From: Oceanicaulis sp.
Lineage (GTDB): Bacteria > Pseudomonadota > Alphaproteobacteria > Caulobacterales > Maricaulaceae
DNA: 34,250 nt
Assembly: GCA_028280165.1 (NCBI GenBank)
Contig: JANQMI010000177.1
Span: 1-34,250 of the forward strand
Direction of reading: 5' to 3'
This document shows positions 1 through 7,445 of the stretch, one piece after another. The translations under genes and the position numbers were made by a program. The notes under the pieces were generated by a model. That model ran no database searches. It was not told the DNA's origin and saw only the letters and a program-made list of their open reading frames with translations. Position 1 is the stretch's first letter, and each line of letters opens with the position of its first letter.

Positions 1-584
1 CCAAGCGGGTCCAGCGAGGCCTCACCGCCCGCTTGCACCGCATAGCGGCGCGGATCGTCATCAAACCCTGCGGTCAGGCGCACAGATTGGCCCGCTTGCA
101 GGCCCGGATCGGGCTGAACGCTGAACGGGTTATCGGTAATAAACGCGTCGGCGATATGCAGCACCGTTGTGGGGTGACCCACCCCGGGCGAATAACTGCC
201 CACCCAGATCTCATAGGCTCCTGCGGCCGCATCGCTCAGGGTCAGGCCGGGATTATTGCCGTCCGCCCCATCATCATTGCAGCGTATGCGGCCGTCCGGG
301 CCGCGGACCACAAGGGTCAGGTCTTCATCGGCACCGGCGGCCATGGAGACCGTGCCGGCCTCGCCCAGAATAAGACGCGCACTGGGCGCGGGACTGATAT
401 AGCCGCTGCATCCGCTGGACAGCCAGGAGGCTGGCATGGCCCCGGCCGCCAGGACGACCAGGCTAGCCGGACGTTCGCCCGGCGACCAAGTCACATCGCC
501 ATAGGCCGGCGGACCTTCAAAGCTTTGGCCGAAAGCCGTCGAGGACATCGCGGCCCATAGGCCTGCAGCGAGCAAAATCCGCAT
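1..584 (-). CDS. Exported PPC-like repeat protein (3' end outside window)
   Basis: This reading frame is open from an ATG at 584 to the window edge, so its C-terminus is missing. An AAGGAG ribosome site lies about 7 nt upstream of the ATG. The N-terminus looks like a signal peptide (hydrophobic LLAAGLWAAM, then AFG-QS). The first domain ends with the signatures LVVRGPDGRIRCNDD and YEIWVGSY. A second copy begins near the edge (VRLTAGFDDDPRRYAV, QAGGEASL). Both match the two downstream-numbered paralogues at 647-1114 and 1208-2143. The fold resembles the bacterial pre-peptidase C-terminal (PPC) beta domain, with an Asp-rich turn that could bind calcium. Each complete domain has two Cys, one in the SGCSGYI-like motif and one before the Asp cluster, probably a disulfide. 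No enzyme motif is visible. The gene lies 62 nt after its paralogue, so co-transcription is likely. Its role is unknown. Confidence 0.75.
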   Translation of the reverse strand, partial: MRILLAAGLWAAMSSTAFGQSFEGPPAYGDVTWSPGERPASLVVLAAGAMPASWLSSGCSGYISPAPSARLILGEAGTVSMAAGADEDLTLVVRGPDGRIRCNDDGADGNNPGLTLSDAAAGAYEIWVGSYSPGVGHPTTVLHIADAFITDNPFSVQPDPGLQAGQSVRLTAGFDDDPRRYAVQAGGEASLDPL

Positions 585-646
585 GGAGTGGCTCCTTATT
601 CGTAGGACATGTGTGAGCGGCCGGTGCACGCCGTGATTCAGACCGT

Positions 647-1114
647 CTACTGGCTGGTGACTTCAGAAATATACAAAGTCGCCGACTGCAGGCTGGCGCT
701 GGCATAGGTGCCCACCCAGATGTCGTACTGGCCAGAGCCTGGATTAGAGAAGCGGTAAGACGGGTTCAGGCCATTGCCGCTGTCGTCATCGCAATACCAG
801 CGCCCGTCTGGGCCGTTGATCACCAATGTGGTGTCGCTGTCGGAATTCACCGAGAAGATCAGCGGGAAAGTCGAGCCAGCCGAATAATTCACCCGATAGT
901 CCGGTGCACTGGCCACGTAACCGCGGCAGCCCCCGCCCAAACCGGAGGCATCAATGCTGCCCCCTGAGCTCAGATTCACCGTGCGGGGATCATTGGTAAA
1001 ACCGGAATTCAAGCTGGTTGAGCCATAGGTGGGCGGCAGCGAGAAGTCCTGTGCAACTGCCGCTCCGGCAGTCAGTCCAGCAATCATAGTGCTCGCAGCA
1101 AGTCGTCGAAGCAT
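647..1114 (-). CDS. Exported single-domain PPC-like protein
   Basis: This 155-aa protein starts at the ATG preceded by GGAAGGAG seven bases upstream; a longer frame from 1132 would put the ribosome site inside the gene. Residues 1-21 form a signal peptide ending AAVA-QD. One domain fills the rest: YGSTSLNSGF, SGGSIDAS, GGCRGYV, SDSDTTLVINGPDGRW, YCDDDSGNGLNP and QYDIWVGTY. The DTTLVINGPDG...CDDD...YDIWVGTY pattern is that of a PPC-like beta sandwich. The two cysteines are conserved in all four domains examined here. It is the shortest of three tandem paralogues (gaps of 62 and 93 nt) and should be periplasmic or secreted. Relatives are sometimes labelled as S1 peptidases in databases, but there is no Ser/His/Asp protease motif here. 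Function unknown. Confidence 0.8.
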   Translation of the reverse strand: MLRRLAASTMIAGLTAGAAVAQDFSLPPTYGSTSLNSGFTNDPRTVNLSSGGSIDASGLGGGCRGYVASAPDYRVNYSAGSTFPLIFSVNSDSDTTLVINGPDGRWYCDDDSGNGLNPSYRFSNPGSGQYDIWVGTYASASLQSATLYISEVTSQ

Positions 1115-1207
1115 GTGGGTCTCCTTCCCCAAAAGGTGTCAGTCCCGTTCAAACCGGGCATTCAATGTGCCGGGCCACAGCCTTGCGGCCCGGAGGTCGG
1201 TCAAGGC

Positions 1208-2143
1208 TTACTTCCCGCTCGGGCCGTGGCCGAGCGCGATTTCGGAAATGCGTAGCGTGGTGCCTTGGCTGCCTTGTGAATACGTCCCGACATAAATGTC
1301 GTAGATCCCGCTGGTGCCCGGCGGGAAGCTGATCCCGGCATCGGTGCCATCGGCATCATCATTGCAGCGCCAATTCCCGTTCGGATCATTGATCGCCAGC
1401 GTCGTATCGGCCGACCCGGAGGTGTAGATATGCAGGTCGCTGGACCCCGAATAATTCAGCTGCAGGGTCGGCTCGGCGGTAATGTAGCCATTGCAGTAAT
1501 CGCCGGAGCTGATGGCGCTATTGGCGCTGATCGATCCCCCCGCCATCACCGAAATCTGGTGCGGGTCCGGCAGATAGCCGCCATACAGATCCACATTGCC
1601 ATACCGGGCGGGTAGGCTGATATCGACGCCCGAGCGCACCGCATATCCGCCCAGGCCCTGGCCGGCGCGGGTGTGTTCGCCGATTTCGGAGATGAACAGG
1701 GTGGCCGGAACGCCTGCGCCTGACGAATAGGTCCCAACCCAGACGTCGTAACGGCCCGATTGCGGATTATCAAACCGCACCAACGGGTTCAAAGGCTCCG
1801 CTGCGCCATCATCGTCGCAATACCAGCTGGTGTCGGGTCCATTGATGACCAGGGTCGTGTCGCTATCGGAATCCACGCTGAAAATCAGCGGAAAGCCACT
1901 GCCAGCGGTGTAATAGACCGAGAAATCGGGCGCATTGGCGATCGAGCCCCGGCAGCTTGAAAACCGGGTCTCAGCCCGGATCGAGCCGCCTGCGGTCAGC
2001 GTGCGCACCTGCGGATCGGGAATAAAGCCGGCTTCTAGCGTGATCGAGCCAAAAGCTGGCGCTTCGGTATAATCCTGCGCGGTCGCAGCCGATCCGGCGG
2101 CAAGCGCACAGAGTCCGGCTGTGAGATAAGAAAGTGTTTTCAT
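1208..2143 (-). CDS. Exported two-domain PPC-like protein
   Basis: This 311-aa protein has a signal peptide (residues 1-22, ending SAATA-QD) and two tandem copies of the same domain as its neighbours, about residues 28-158 and 175-304. Copy 1 has SSCRGSI, SDSDTTLVINGPDTSW, YCDDD and YDVWVGTY. Copy 2 has DYCNGYI, SADTTLAINDPNGNW, RCNDD and YDIYVGTY. Copy 1 is very close to the single domain encoded at 647-1114 (both contain FPLIFSV and SDSDTTLVINGPD), which suggests recent duplication. The ATG at 2143 follows AGGGGACACAG, a moderate ribosome site. It is the promoter-proximal gene of the three and follows the infC terminator. An extracellular structural, adhesive or calcium-binding role is possible but not shown. 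Confidence 0.8.
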   Translation of the reverse strand: MKTLSYLTAGLCALAAGSAATAQDYTEAPAFGSITLEAGFIPDPQVRTLTAGGSIRAETRFSSCRGSIANAPDFSVYYTAGSGFPLIFSVDSDSDTTLVINGPDTSWYCDDDGAAEPLNPLVRFDNPQSGRYDVWVGTYSSGAGVPATLFISEIGEHTRAGQGLGGYAVRSGVDISLPARYGNVDLYGGYLPDPHQISVMAGGSISANSAISSGDYCNGYITAEPTLQLNYSGSSDLHIYTSGSADTTLAINDPNGNWRCNDDADGTDAGISFPPGTSGIYDIYVGTYSQGSQGTTLRISEIALGHGPSGK

Positions 2144-2335
2144 CTGTGTCCCCTATTGATGATCGGGCGCTCCAGCGGCACGCCGCCGGAAAGGCCTGAG
2201 AATAAAATCAATCCCTGAGGCGAGCTTACGTCCTTCGTTCCTCAAATTCCAACGATACCTTGCGGTAAGGCGAAACTGGGGCGCAATGACGCATTATTTA
2301 TGGGGGTATCGCAATGCAAGCGCACGCCGCGCAAG

Positions 2336-2367
2336 AAAAACCCCGCCAGCGCAAATGCGGGGCGGGG
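2336..2367 (-). terminator. Rho-independent terminator after infC
   Basis: On the minus strand the sequence reads CCCCGCC, a 13-nt loop that can pair further (GC..GC), GGCGGGG, then TTTTT. This 7-bp GC stem plus T-run lies about 35 nt beyond the infC stop and separates infC from the exported-protein genes. Confidence 0.8.
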
Positions 2368-2401
2368 CTTGTCTAATGTCGATGCTTGCGCAGGCGAATG
2401 A

Positions 2402-2941
2402 CTAGCGCGGTGCCATCACCATAATCATCTGGCGGCCTTCGAGCTTGGGCTCGAGCTCCACCTTGGCCACTTCGTCAAAGTCGGCCTTCACGCGCTGCAT
2501 GACGTCCATGCCGCGGCTCTGGTGGGCCATTTCACGGCCGCGGAAGCGCAGGGTCACCTTCACCTTGTCGCCGTCTTCAAAGAAGCGGGTCATGGCTTTG
2601 GTTTTCACCTGATAATCGTGCACGTCGATGTTCGGACGCATCTTAATTTCTTTGACGTCCTGGGTTTTCTGCTTCTTGCGCGCTTCGGCTTTTTTCTTCT
2701 GTTCCTGATATTTCAGCTTGCCGTAATCGATAATCTTACAGACAGGCGGATCAGCGTTGGGGGACACTTCCACAAGGTCCAGCCCCGCTTCCTCGGCAGC
2801 TTCTAGCGCGGCTTCAACGGGCATAATGCCCTGTTTTTCACCCTCTTCATCGATGAGGAGAACCCGGGCGGTCCGGATTTCTCTATTAATTCGCGGGCCT
2901 TCCTTCTTGGGCGGCGGCGCGGCGTGCGGACGTCGAGCTAT
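2402..2941 (-). CDS. infC: Translation initiation factor IF-3, probable ATA start
   Basis: IF-3 binds the 30S subunit and discriminates against non-canonical start codons and initiator-less complexes. The frame contains the IF3 N-domain ([21 protein letters not shown], then [20 protein letters not shown]), the basic linker ([18 protein letters not shown]) and the C-domain ([27 protein letters not shown]). The first in-frame ATG, at 2824, would delete about 40 conserved residues, including the PRINREIR motif. The frame stays open upstream with no in-frame ATG, GTG or TTG in the useful range. An ATA at 2941 gives a 179-aa protein beginning [20 protein letters not shown], and GGAG lies 7 nt upstream. 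Rare starts (AUU in E. coli) are known for infC and allow IF-3 to repress its own translation; the same logic is inferred here. The rpmI-rplT pair that often follows infC is absent. Confidence 0.9.
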   Translation of the reverse strand: MARRPHAAPPPKKEGPRINREIRTARVLLIDEEGEKQGIMPVEAALEAAEEAGLDLVEVSPNADPPVCKIIDYGKLKYQEQKKKAEARKKQKTQDVKEIKMRPNIDVHDYQVKTKAMTRFFEDGDKVKVTLRFRGREMAHQSRGMDVMQRVKADFDEVAKVELEPKLEGRQMIMVMAPR

Positions 2942-2979
2942 GCGTCTTCTCCATGGTGACTGCAGGTCAATTGAAGCGA

Positions 2980-2998
2980 CAAGGATACCTCATCCTTG
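2980..2998 (-). other. Hairpin in infC leader
   Basis: CAAGGAT and ATCCTTG form a perfect 7-bp inverted repeat around a 5-nt loop, about 40 nt upstream of the proposed ATA start. It would fold in the infC mRNA leader if transcription begins at the promoter-like sequence at 3012-3041. There is no T-run, so it is not a terminator. Confidence 0.45.
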
Positions 2999-3011
2999 CG
3001 CAGGGAAACAG

Positions 3012-3041
3012 CGAATATCGCGATCAGGGTTGTAAGATCAA
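3012..3041 (-). promoter_or_regulatory. Possible sigma-70 promoter of infC
   Basis: On the minus strand TTGATC and TATTCG are separated by 18 nt, directly after the stop codon of the GT9 gene. Only the consensus fit supports it. Confidence 0.3.
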
Positions 3042-3046
3042 GCATC

Positions 3047-4036
3047 TCACGCCGCATGGGCGTTATGCTCAAAGCCGCCCGCACAGCGCATGGCCTGCAC
3101 CGCTTCGGGGGCGCTGATCTGAGCCAGGGTCGGGGCGAACATCATCACGGTGGGCAAACGGCCGCGCGGCGCGGTCTCCACTGGCGCGCGCTCGCCGGCG
3201 TTAAACTGAACCGCAGGGGCCCCGGCGGCCACCAGCAGGTGGAGCAAAGGCACATCCTCGCCAAAGGCAAAACTGGCCTGTCGGCCAAGGCCTGCCAGCT
3301 GAACCAGATCGGCGCGCCCGGTCAGGTCGCGGGCACCGGGCACCATCTGGGCCACATAGCGCCCCAGCTCGCGCGTCGTGGGCCCGCCAATGACCACCGG
3401 CTCCACATCCTGTTCGATCAAATCATGGGCCAGCGAGGCCCAGCGTTCCTTGGGCCAGCGCAGCGGGGGTGAGCTGTCATCGCCCGCCGGCGCAAACAGC
3501 GCGAACTTGCCATGCAGCCCGAAATAGGCCGGGTCGAGCGTGCGCGAGCGCTTGGCCACAAAGTCTACCCAGTCGAGATCGGGCGGTTCGGCTTCGCCCA
3601 GGCGCACTTCAGCGGGGCCTTTCAGACCGGCCGCAGCCAGCTTGCCGGCCATCTGATCGAGCGGGTGGCCGTCTTCAAGCGCGCCGGGGGCCGCATCGAC
3701 CCAGCCGCCTTTGGCAAAGCGCGCCGCGTTGCGGATTTTCTTGCCCGCCTGGCCGGCGCCCAGATCATAGATGAGGTCGAAGCGCGAATTGCGCGCCGCT
3801 TTCAAGCGATCGAAAAACCCCTGCTTGGCCGTGGCGGCCAGTTCCGCCTCGACCGCATCGAAATAGGGGCAGTGTTTGAGCAGTTTCTCGAACTCCTCAC
3901 CGCACAGCAGCGTGATGCGCGCTTTGCGGTGATGCTCCCGGATGGCGCGCGCACCAGCGAGCATCCGCACAACCTCGGCCAGGCCGCCATCGTGCAGGAT
4001 CAGAATCTGTTCTTTTTGCGGTTCGCTCATCGCCAT
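3047..4036 (-). CDS. Glycosyltransferase family 9 (heptosyltransferase-like)
   Basis: This 329-aa protein has the GT9 pattern of ADP-heptose:LPS heptosyltransferases: an N-terminal Rossmann half (QILILHDGGLAEVVRML, ARITLLCGEEF, FDLIYDLGAG) and a C-terminal nucleotide-sugar half (FALFAPAGDDSSPPLRWPKERWASLA, EPVVIGGPTTREL, LVQLAGLGRQASFAFGEDVPLLHLLVAAGAP). The last segment corresponds to the family's donor-binding loop, though the usual D(T/S)G is replaced by GEDV, so the donor may not be ADP-heptose. It starts 4 nt after the stop of the GT4 gene and is surely co-transcribed. A second in-frame ATG lies two codons in. A cytoplasmic-face role in lipopolysaccharide core or another surface glycan is inferred from family and neighbour. 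Confidence 0.85.
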   Translation of the reverse strand: MAMSEPQKEQILILHDGGLAEVVRMLAGARAIREHHRKARITLLCGEEFEKLLKHCPYFDAVEAELAATAKQGFFDRLKAARNSRFDLIYDLGAGQAGKKIRNAARFAKGGWVDAAPGALEDGHPLDQMAGKLAAAGLKGPAEVRLGEAEPPDLDWVDFVAKRSRTLDPAYFGLHGKFALFAPAGDDSSPPLRWPKERWASLAHDLIEQDVEPVVIGGPTTRELGRYVAQMVPGARDLTGRADLVQLAGLGRQASFAFGEDVPLLHLLVAAGAPAVQFNAGERAPVETAPRGRLPTVMMFAPTLAQISAPEAVQAMRCAGGFEHNAHAA

Positions 4037-4040
4037 GGCG

Positions 4041-5159
4041 CTACTCTATTAGCTCGCGATAAACCCGCAAGGTGGCGGCTTGAAGCGATTGGGTCGAGAA
4101 CTGCGCTGCAATGCGAGCCCGTGACGCTTTTGCCATAGCGGTGGCGGCGCTGGGCTCCAGATCCAGGGCCTGACCCAAGGCGTCGCGCCATGGCTCAACC
4201 TGGCCCGGCTCGGCCAGCCAACCGGCGATGTCCGGCGCGACGACCTCCATCGCGCCGCCATGCCGGCTGGCGATAACCGGACGGCCCATGGCCTGGGCCT
4301 CAGCCGCAGTCCGCCCAAAGGCTTCCGGGTCGAGCGAGGGGCAAACCACCACGTCCGCTGCGGCGTAGGCGCTCGCCATGTCGCGCGCATGGCCAGGCAG
4401 GGCAAGGCGGATACCGTTCGCTTCCGCTGTAGACGTCAGCTCATCGACATAGTCGGTGCGCCCCTGGGCATCGCCTAAGCAGACCAGCACGCAGCGATCC
4501 TTGCCCTCAAACGCGGCCAGCACCTCAAGGAAAAAGGCTTGGCCCTTCCATCGGGTCAGGCGGGCCGGCAATAGGATGATGCGATCGGCGTCGCGCGCGC
4601 CCCAGCTGTCGCGCAAGGCGGCCACCGCCTCATCCGTCACCCCAGTCGGGTCCATCAGTGATAGATCAACGCCGCGTGGGATCACCCGCAGGCGGTCTGC
4701 ACCGACGCCATGCTCAGCGCGCACATGGTTGGCAATGAACTTAGAATTGGCGATCACCCGCTCACCGGCCGCCATCACCGCATTATAGCGCCGTTTCAGC
4801 GACGATTTGGCGTTATAGGTGCCATGATAGGTCGTCACATAGTGCACGCCCGCACGCCGGGCCGCCCATTTTGCACTCCACGCTGGCGCACGGGACCGGG
4901 CGTGGATGATGTCGATGCCCTCACGGCGCGCAGTCCCGGCCAGCCGCCCAGCATTCATCCAGATCGACACCGGGTTCTTCGTCTTCATATCCAGGCGCAC
5001 CAGCTCACCGCCCACCGCCTTGAGATCCGCCTCCAAGCGTCCGCCTCGGCTGGCCACCAGGGCCCGGCCGCCGGATGCAATAATCGCTTCGGCCACTTCG
5101 ATTGTGGTCCGTTCCGCGCCGCCGGCGTTCAGCTCTGGGATGACTTGGAGGATATTCAC
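4041..5159 (-). CDS. Glycosyltransferase family 4
   Basis: This 372-aa GT-B enzyme of the GT4 group transfers a sugar from a nucleotide donor with retention. The N-terminal acceptor domain has the typical start NILQVIPELNAGGAERTTIE and the segment IDIIHARSRAPAWSAKWA. The C-terminal donor domain has VIPRGVDLSLMDP, RIILLPARLTRWKGQAFFLE and the E-x7-E signature in DPEAFGRTAAEAQAMGRPVIA. The start is GTG (5157-5159). The GT9 gene follows after 4 nt, so the two form an operon, most likely for lipopolysaccharide core or a related envelope glycan; the sugars cannot be named. It is divergent from the hydrolase at 5258 across 98 nt, which must hold both promoters. Confidence 0.88.
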   Translation of the reverse strand: MNILQVIPELNAGGAERTTIEVAEAIIASGGRALVASRGGRLEADLKAVGGELVRLDMKTKNPVSIWMNAGRLAGTARREGIDIIHARSRAPAWSAKWAARRAGVHYVTTYHGTYNAKSSLKRRYNAVMAAGERVIANSKFIANHVRAEHGVGADRLRVIPRGVDLSLMDPTGVTDEAVAALRDSWGARDADRIILLPARLTRWKGQAFFLEVLAAFEGKDRCVLVCLGDAQGRTDYVDELTSTAEANGIRLALPGHARDMASAYAAADVVVCPSLDPEAFGRTAAEAQAMGRPVIASRHGGAMEVVAPDIAGWLAEPGQVEPWRDALGQALDLEPSAATAMAKASRARIAAQFSTQSLQAATLRVYRELIE

Positions 5160-5257
5160 TTGGCGCTCTACCTGGGCACTCGCGGGGCTTGCCGCAAGCT
5201 CTAAAGCCCGTCACATACCGCTCTGACGCCGCCGAGCCAACGCGAAAGGACTGCCCA

Positions 5258-6001
5258 ATGTCTGAGATACAGCGTCTAGACCGCGGGGACGGCCACCAAA
5301 TCGCCTATGTGAAACACGCCGGTGAGGGCCCGACCGTGGTCTTTCTGGGCGGCTTTCGCTCCGACATGACGGGCACCAAAGCCATGCATCTCGATGCCTG
5401 GGCGCGGGACGCGGGGCGGTCCTTCCTGCGCTTTGACTATTTTGGCCATGGCCAATCCAGCGGGGACTGGGCGGACGCCACCATCACCCGCTGGCGCGAC
5501 GATACGCTCGCCGCGCTGGACCAGCTCACCGACGGCCCGCTCGTGCTGGTAGGCTCATCCATGGGCGGATGGATGGCGCTTCTGGCCGCGATGGACCGGC
5601 CAGACCGCGTCCAAGCCCTTGTGCTGATCGCCCCTGCAGCGGATTTCACCGAAGCCCTGATGTGGGAGCAATTTCCGTTGCATATTCGCGAAGCCATTGA
5701 CACCGACGGCGTCTGGATGGCCCCCAGCGCTTATGGCGATCCCTATCCGATCACCAAAGCCCTGATCGAAGATGGCCGCCAATGGTCGATCCTGAACGCG
5801 CCCATCCCGGTAACCTGCCCCATCGAAATTATCCAGGGTTATGCCGATCCGGATGTGCCCTGGACCCATGCGATGCGCACGGTGGATGCGTTGGATAGTC
5901 CGGACATCACGATCACGCTGACCAAATCCGGCGATCACCGGTTATCGGGCGAGGCGGATCTGGCGCGGTTGGTGGAGGCGGTGGAGCGGGTCTCGCGCTA
6001 G
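5258..6001 (+). CDS. Alpha/beta hydrolase (ABHD10-like serine esterase)
   Basis: A 247-aa serine hydrolase. The nucleophile elbow GSSMGG places Ser101; Asp197 in GYADPDVPW and His227 in SGDHRLS complete a Ser-Asp-His triad. FLGGFRSDMTG supplies the oxyanion loop and FDYFGHGQSSG is a conserved strand-turn. The architecture and the DHRLS ending resemble ABHD10-type thio/carboxylesterases; the substrate is unknown. The ATG at 5258 has AAAGGA 8 nt upstream; an in-frame ATG at 5189 would add 23 residues that do not look like the family. The gene is divergent from the glycosyltransferase operon, and its 3' side opens onto the 1.9-kb palindrome array. Confidence 0.85.
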   Translation: MSEIQRLDRGDGHQIAYVKHAGEGPTVVFLGGFRSDMTGTKAMHLDAWARDAGRSFLRFDYFGHGQSSGDWADATITRWRDDTLAALDQLTDGPLVLVGSSMGGWMALLAAMDRPDRVQALVLIAPAADFTEALMWEQFPLHIREAIDTDGVWMAPSAYGDPYPITKALIEDGRQWSILNAPIPVTCPIEIIQGYADPDVPWTHAMRTVDALDSPDITITLTKSGDHRLSGEADLARLVEAVERVSR

Positions 6002-6202
6002 CCCGCAGGGACGCCCGCTCGGATTTCAGCGAGGTGATTGCGCTCGGCCTCCAATCCCGCTCCGCCCCGCTGACCTGCAGGGCCTTTAAGCGTGACCACC
6101 GTCATGTCGGGGTGAGCCCTCCCTCAACACCCCGCCTGCGACCTTCAGCTCTGGCCTCGATTGGACGGATGGCGCGACACCACCCCGCCACGGACGGCGA
6201 TC

Positions 6203-6222
6203 ACGAATGAGCGTTCACTCCA
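6203..6222. promoter_or_regulatory. Palindrome copy 1 (degenerate)
   Basis: The core GAATGAGCGTTCACTC at 6205-6220 matches the array consensus with changes in the left arm. It is the most diverged copy and lies closest to the hydrolase gene. Confidence 0.6.
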
Positions 6223-6294
6223 GTGCCGTTGGCGCGGGCGTCAGCACCGGCCCAGTTTTAACGCGCTGCCATAACAGGTCCCAGACCCATCCGG

Positions 6295-6314
6295 GTGAGT
6301 GAGCGTTCACTCAT
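6295..6314. promoter_or_regulatory. Palindrome copy 2
   Basis: GTGAGTGAGCGTTCACTCAT differs from the consensus at a central base and at the last base. It opens the first full repeat unit, and AAGAGCCTTG follows. Confidence 0.75.
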
Positions 6315-6558
6315 AAGAGCCTTGTCGTGAGCCTTTTGGGAGCCTTGAGCTCTGTGCCTTGGGGCGGTGTGGAATTGGGGTTGGGCGTGCGGGACTAGGG
6401 TTCAAGGCTCAAGTTTGGGGCCCGAGACTAGGGTTCGAGGTTCAATGTTCAAGGCTCGGTGCCCAACCCGATTGGTGTCGTCCTGCGCTCTGGAGCGGGC
6501 GTGTTCAGCCCTCACTTGGGGCCTCGACGCAGGCGTGTGGCGGTCACTCAACGCGGCA

Positions 6559-6604
6559 TGTTGCCAGTGCGGCAACGCCCACACCCAAACGGGCACAGGC
6601 CGAA
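6559..6604. repeat. Conserved TTGCC/GGCAA hairpin block, copy in first unit
   Basis: GTTGCC-AGTGC-GGCAAC (6560-6575) can form a 6-bp stem and is followed by CCCACACCCAAACGGGCAC. The same block recurs at 7162-7205 with a different loop base (AATGC), so the stem is kept while the loop varies. Confidence 0.6.
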
Positions 6605-6632
6605 CGAGACACAGTTCGAACGAGACACAGGC
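6601..6632 (+). repeat. 16-bp direct tandem duplication
   Basis: CGAACGAGACACAG followed by TT, then the same 14 bases followed by GC, sit back to back just before palindrome copy 3. This is a recent local duplication within the unit. Confidence 0.8.
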
Positions 6633-6640
6633 CGACCTTT

Positions 6641-6660
6641 GTGAGTGAGCGCTCACTCAC
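6641..6660. promoter_or_regulatory. Palindrome copy 3 (perfect)
   Basis: GTGAGTGAGCGCTCACTCAC is a perfect 20-bp palindrome without spacer. The half-site core is TGAGTGA/TCACTCA. The left flank GCCGACCTTT is shared with copy 5. Confidence 0.8.
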
Positions 6661-6914
6661 CCTGCTTTGCGTGGGGCCTTCTTAGAACCTTGAGCTCTGT
6701 GCTCCGGGCGTGCGGGAATGGAGTCATGGCCGAAGGCTGAGTGTTTGGGGCTCAGGTCTCAATCCCAGTGGTCCTTCACCAAGCGCTCTGTGATCGACGC
6801 TTCAGCCCTCCCCTGGAGCCTTCTCGAAGGCGGGTTGCGGTCACTCAAGGCGGCATAGGGCGAGGCCGGCAAAATAGCGGGCGTGGGGCCAAAACAGGGC
6901 GCAGCTCGACCTTG

Positions 6915-6934
6915 GTGGGTGAGCGCTCACTCAT
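6915..6934. promoter_or_regulatory. Palindrome copy 4
   Basis: GTGGGTGAGCGCTCACTCAT; one arm carries G for A at position 4 and the last base differs. The left flank CTCGACCTTG resembles the flanks of copies 3 and 5. Confidence 0.75.
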
Positions 6935-7161
6935 GAAAGCCTTGCTGAGAGCTTTTCCGAGCTTTGAGGTCTGCGCCTTGGGGTGTGGGGCGGGAAATGC
7001 GGCTTCAGGGTTCAAGGCTCAAGTCTTGAGCGCAGTCTACCGTTCAGGGTTGAGAGTTCAGGGCTTGACCTTCAATCCCAATGGGTCTCGCCAAGCGCTC
7101 TGGCGCGCGCGCTCAGCCCCCCGTGGACCCCCACGCAGGGGGCAAAGCCATTTAAGGATGC

Positions 7162-7205
7162 ATATTGCCAATGCGGCAACGCCCACATCCAAACGGGCAC
7201 GGCCC
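7162..7205. repeat. Conserved TTGCC/GGCAA hairpin block, second copy
   Basis: TTGCC-AATGC-GGCAA followed by CGCCCACATCCAAACGGGCAC repeats the block at 6559-6604 with few changes, then leads into GACCGACCTTTGTGAGTGAG and palindrome copy 5. It is the best conserved spacer segment of the array. Confidence 0.6.
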
Positions 7206-7227
7206 GAATGGGTACAGACCGACCTTT

Positions 7228-7247
7228 GTGAGTGAGCGCTCACTTAC
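7228..7247. promoter_or_regulatory. Palindrome copy 5
   Basis: GTGAGTGAGCGCTCACTTAC; a single C-to-T change in the right arm. Confidence 0.75.
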
Positions 7248-7445
7248 TTTGAGGTTGGCTCCTATCCGTTCGCGGATGAAAACTAGAGCGTTGAGCGGGG
7301 AGGCTGGATCGCCGGAGGGGTGTTTTTTGGCGCTTAAGGCTCTGTGTTTGGAGCTTTGGTTTCAGAGCGCCCGTCCCAGGTCGAAGTGGCTCAGCGCACG
7401 AGGCTTGGCGACCTGCCGACCGCCTCCAGCAATCCATGCAAGCCA

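Noticed and set aside
33-560. A 175-codon plus-strand frame at the left edge.
   Set aside because: It is the mirror of the partial minus-strand exported protein, which has a ribosome site, signal peptide and clear paralogues.
1-2143. Calling the exported proteins S1 peptidases.
   Set aside because: No GDSGG, catalytic His or Asp context is present; only the PPC-like domain is.
2144-2335. A promoter for the exported-protein operon (TTGCAT-N17-TAATGC on the minus strand).
   Set aside because: The -10 match is poor and the -35 lies against the infC terminator; not strong enough to annotate.
5160-5257. Specific promoters in the 98-bp divergent gap between the GT4 gene and the hydrolase.
   Set aside because: Promoters must exist there, but no -35/-10 pair stood out clearly enough to place.
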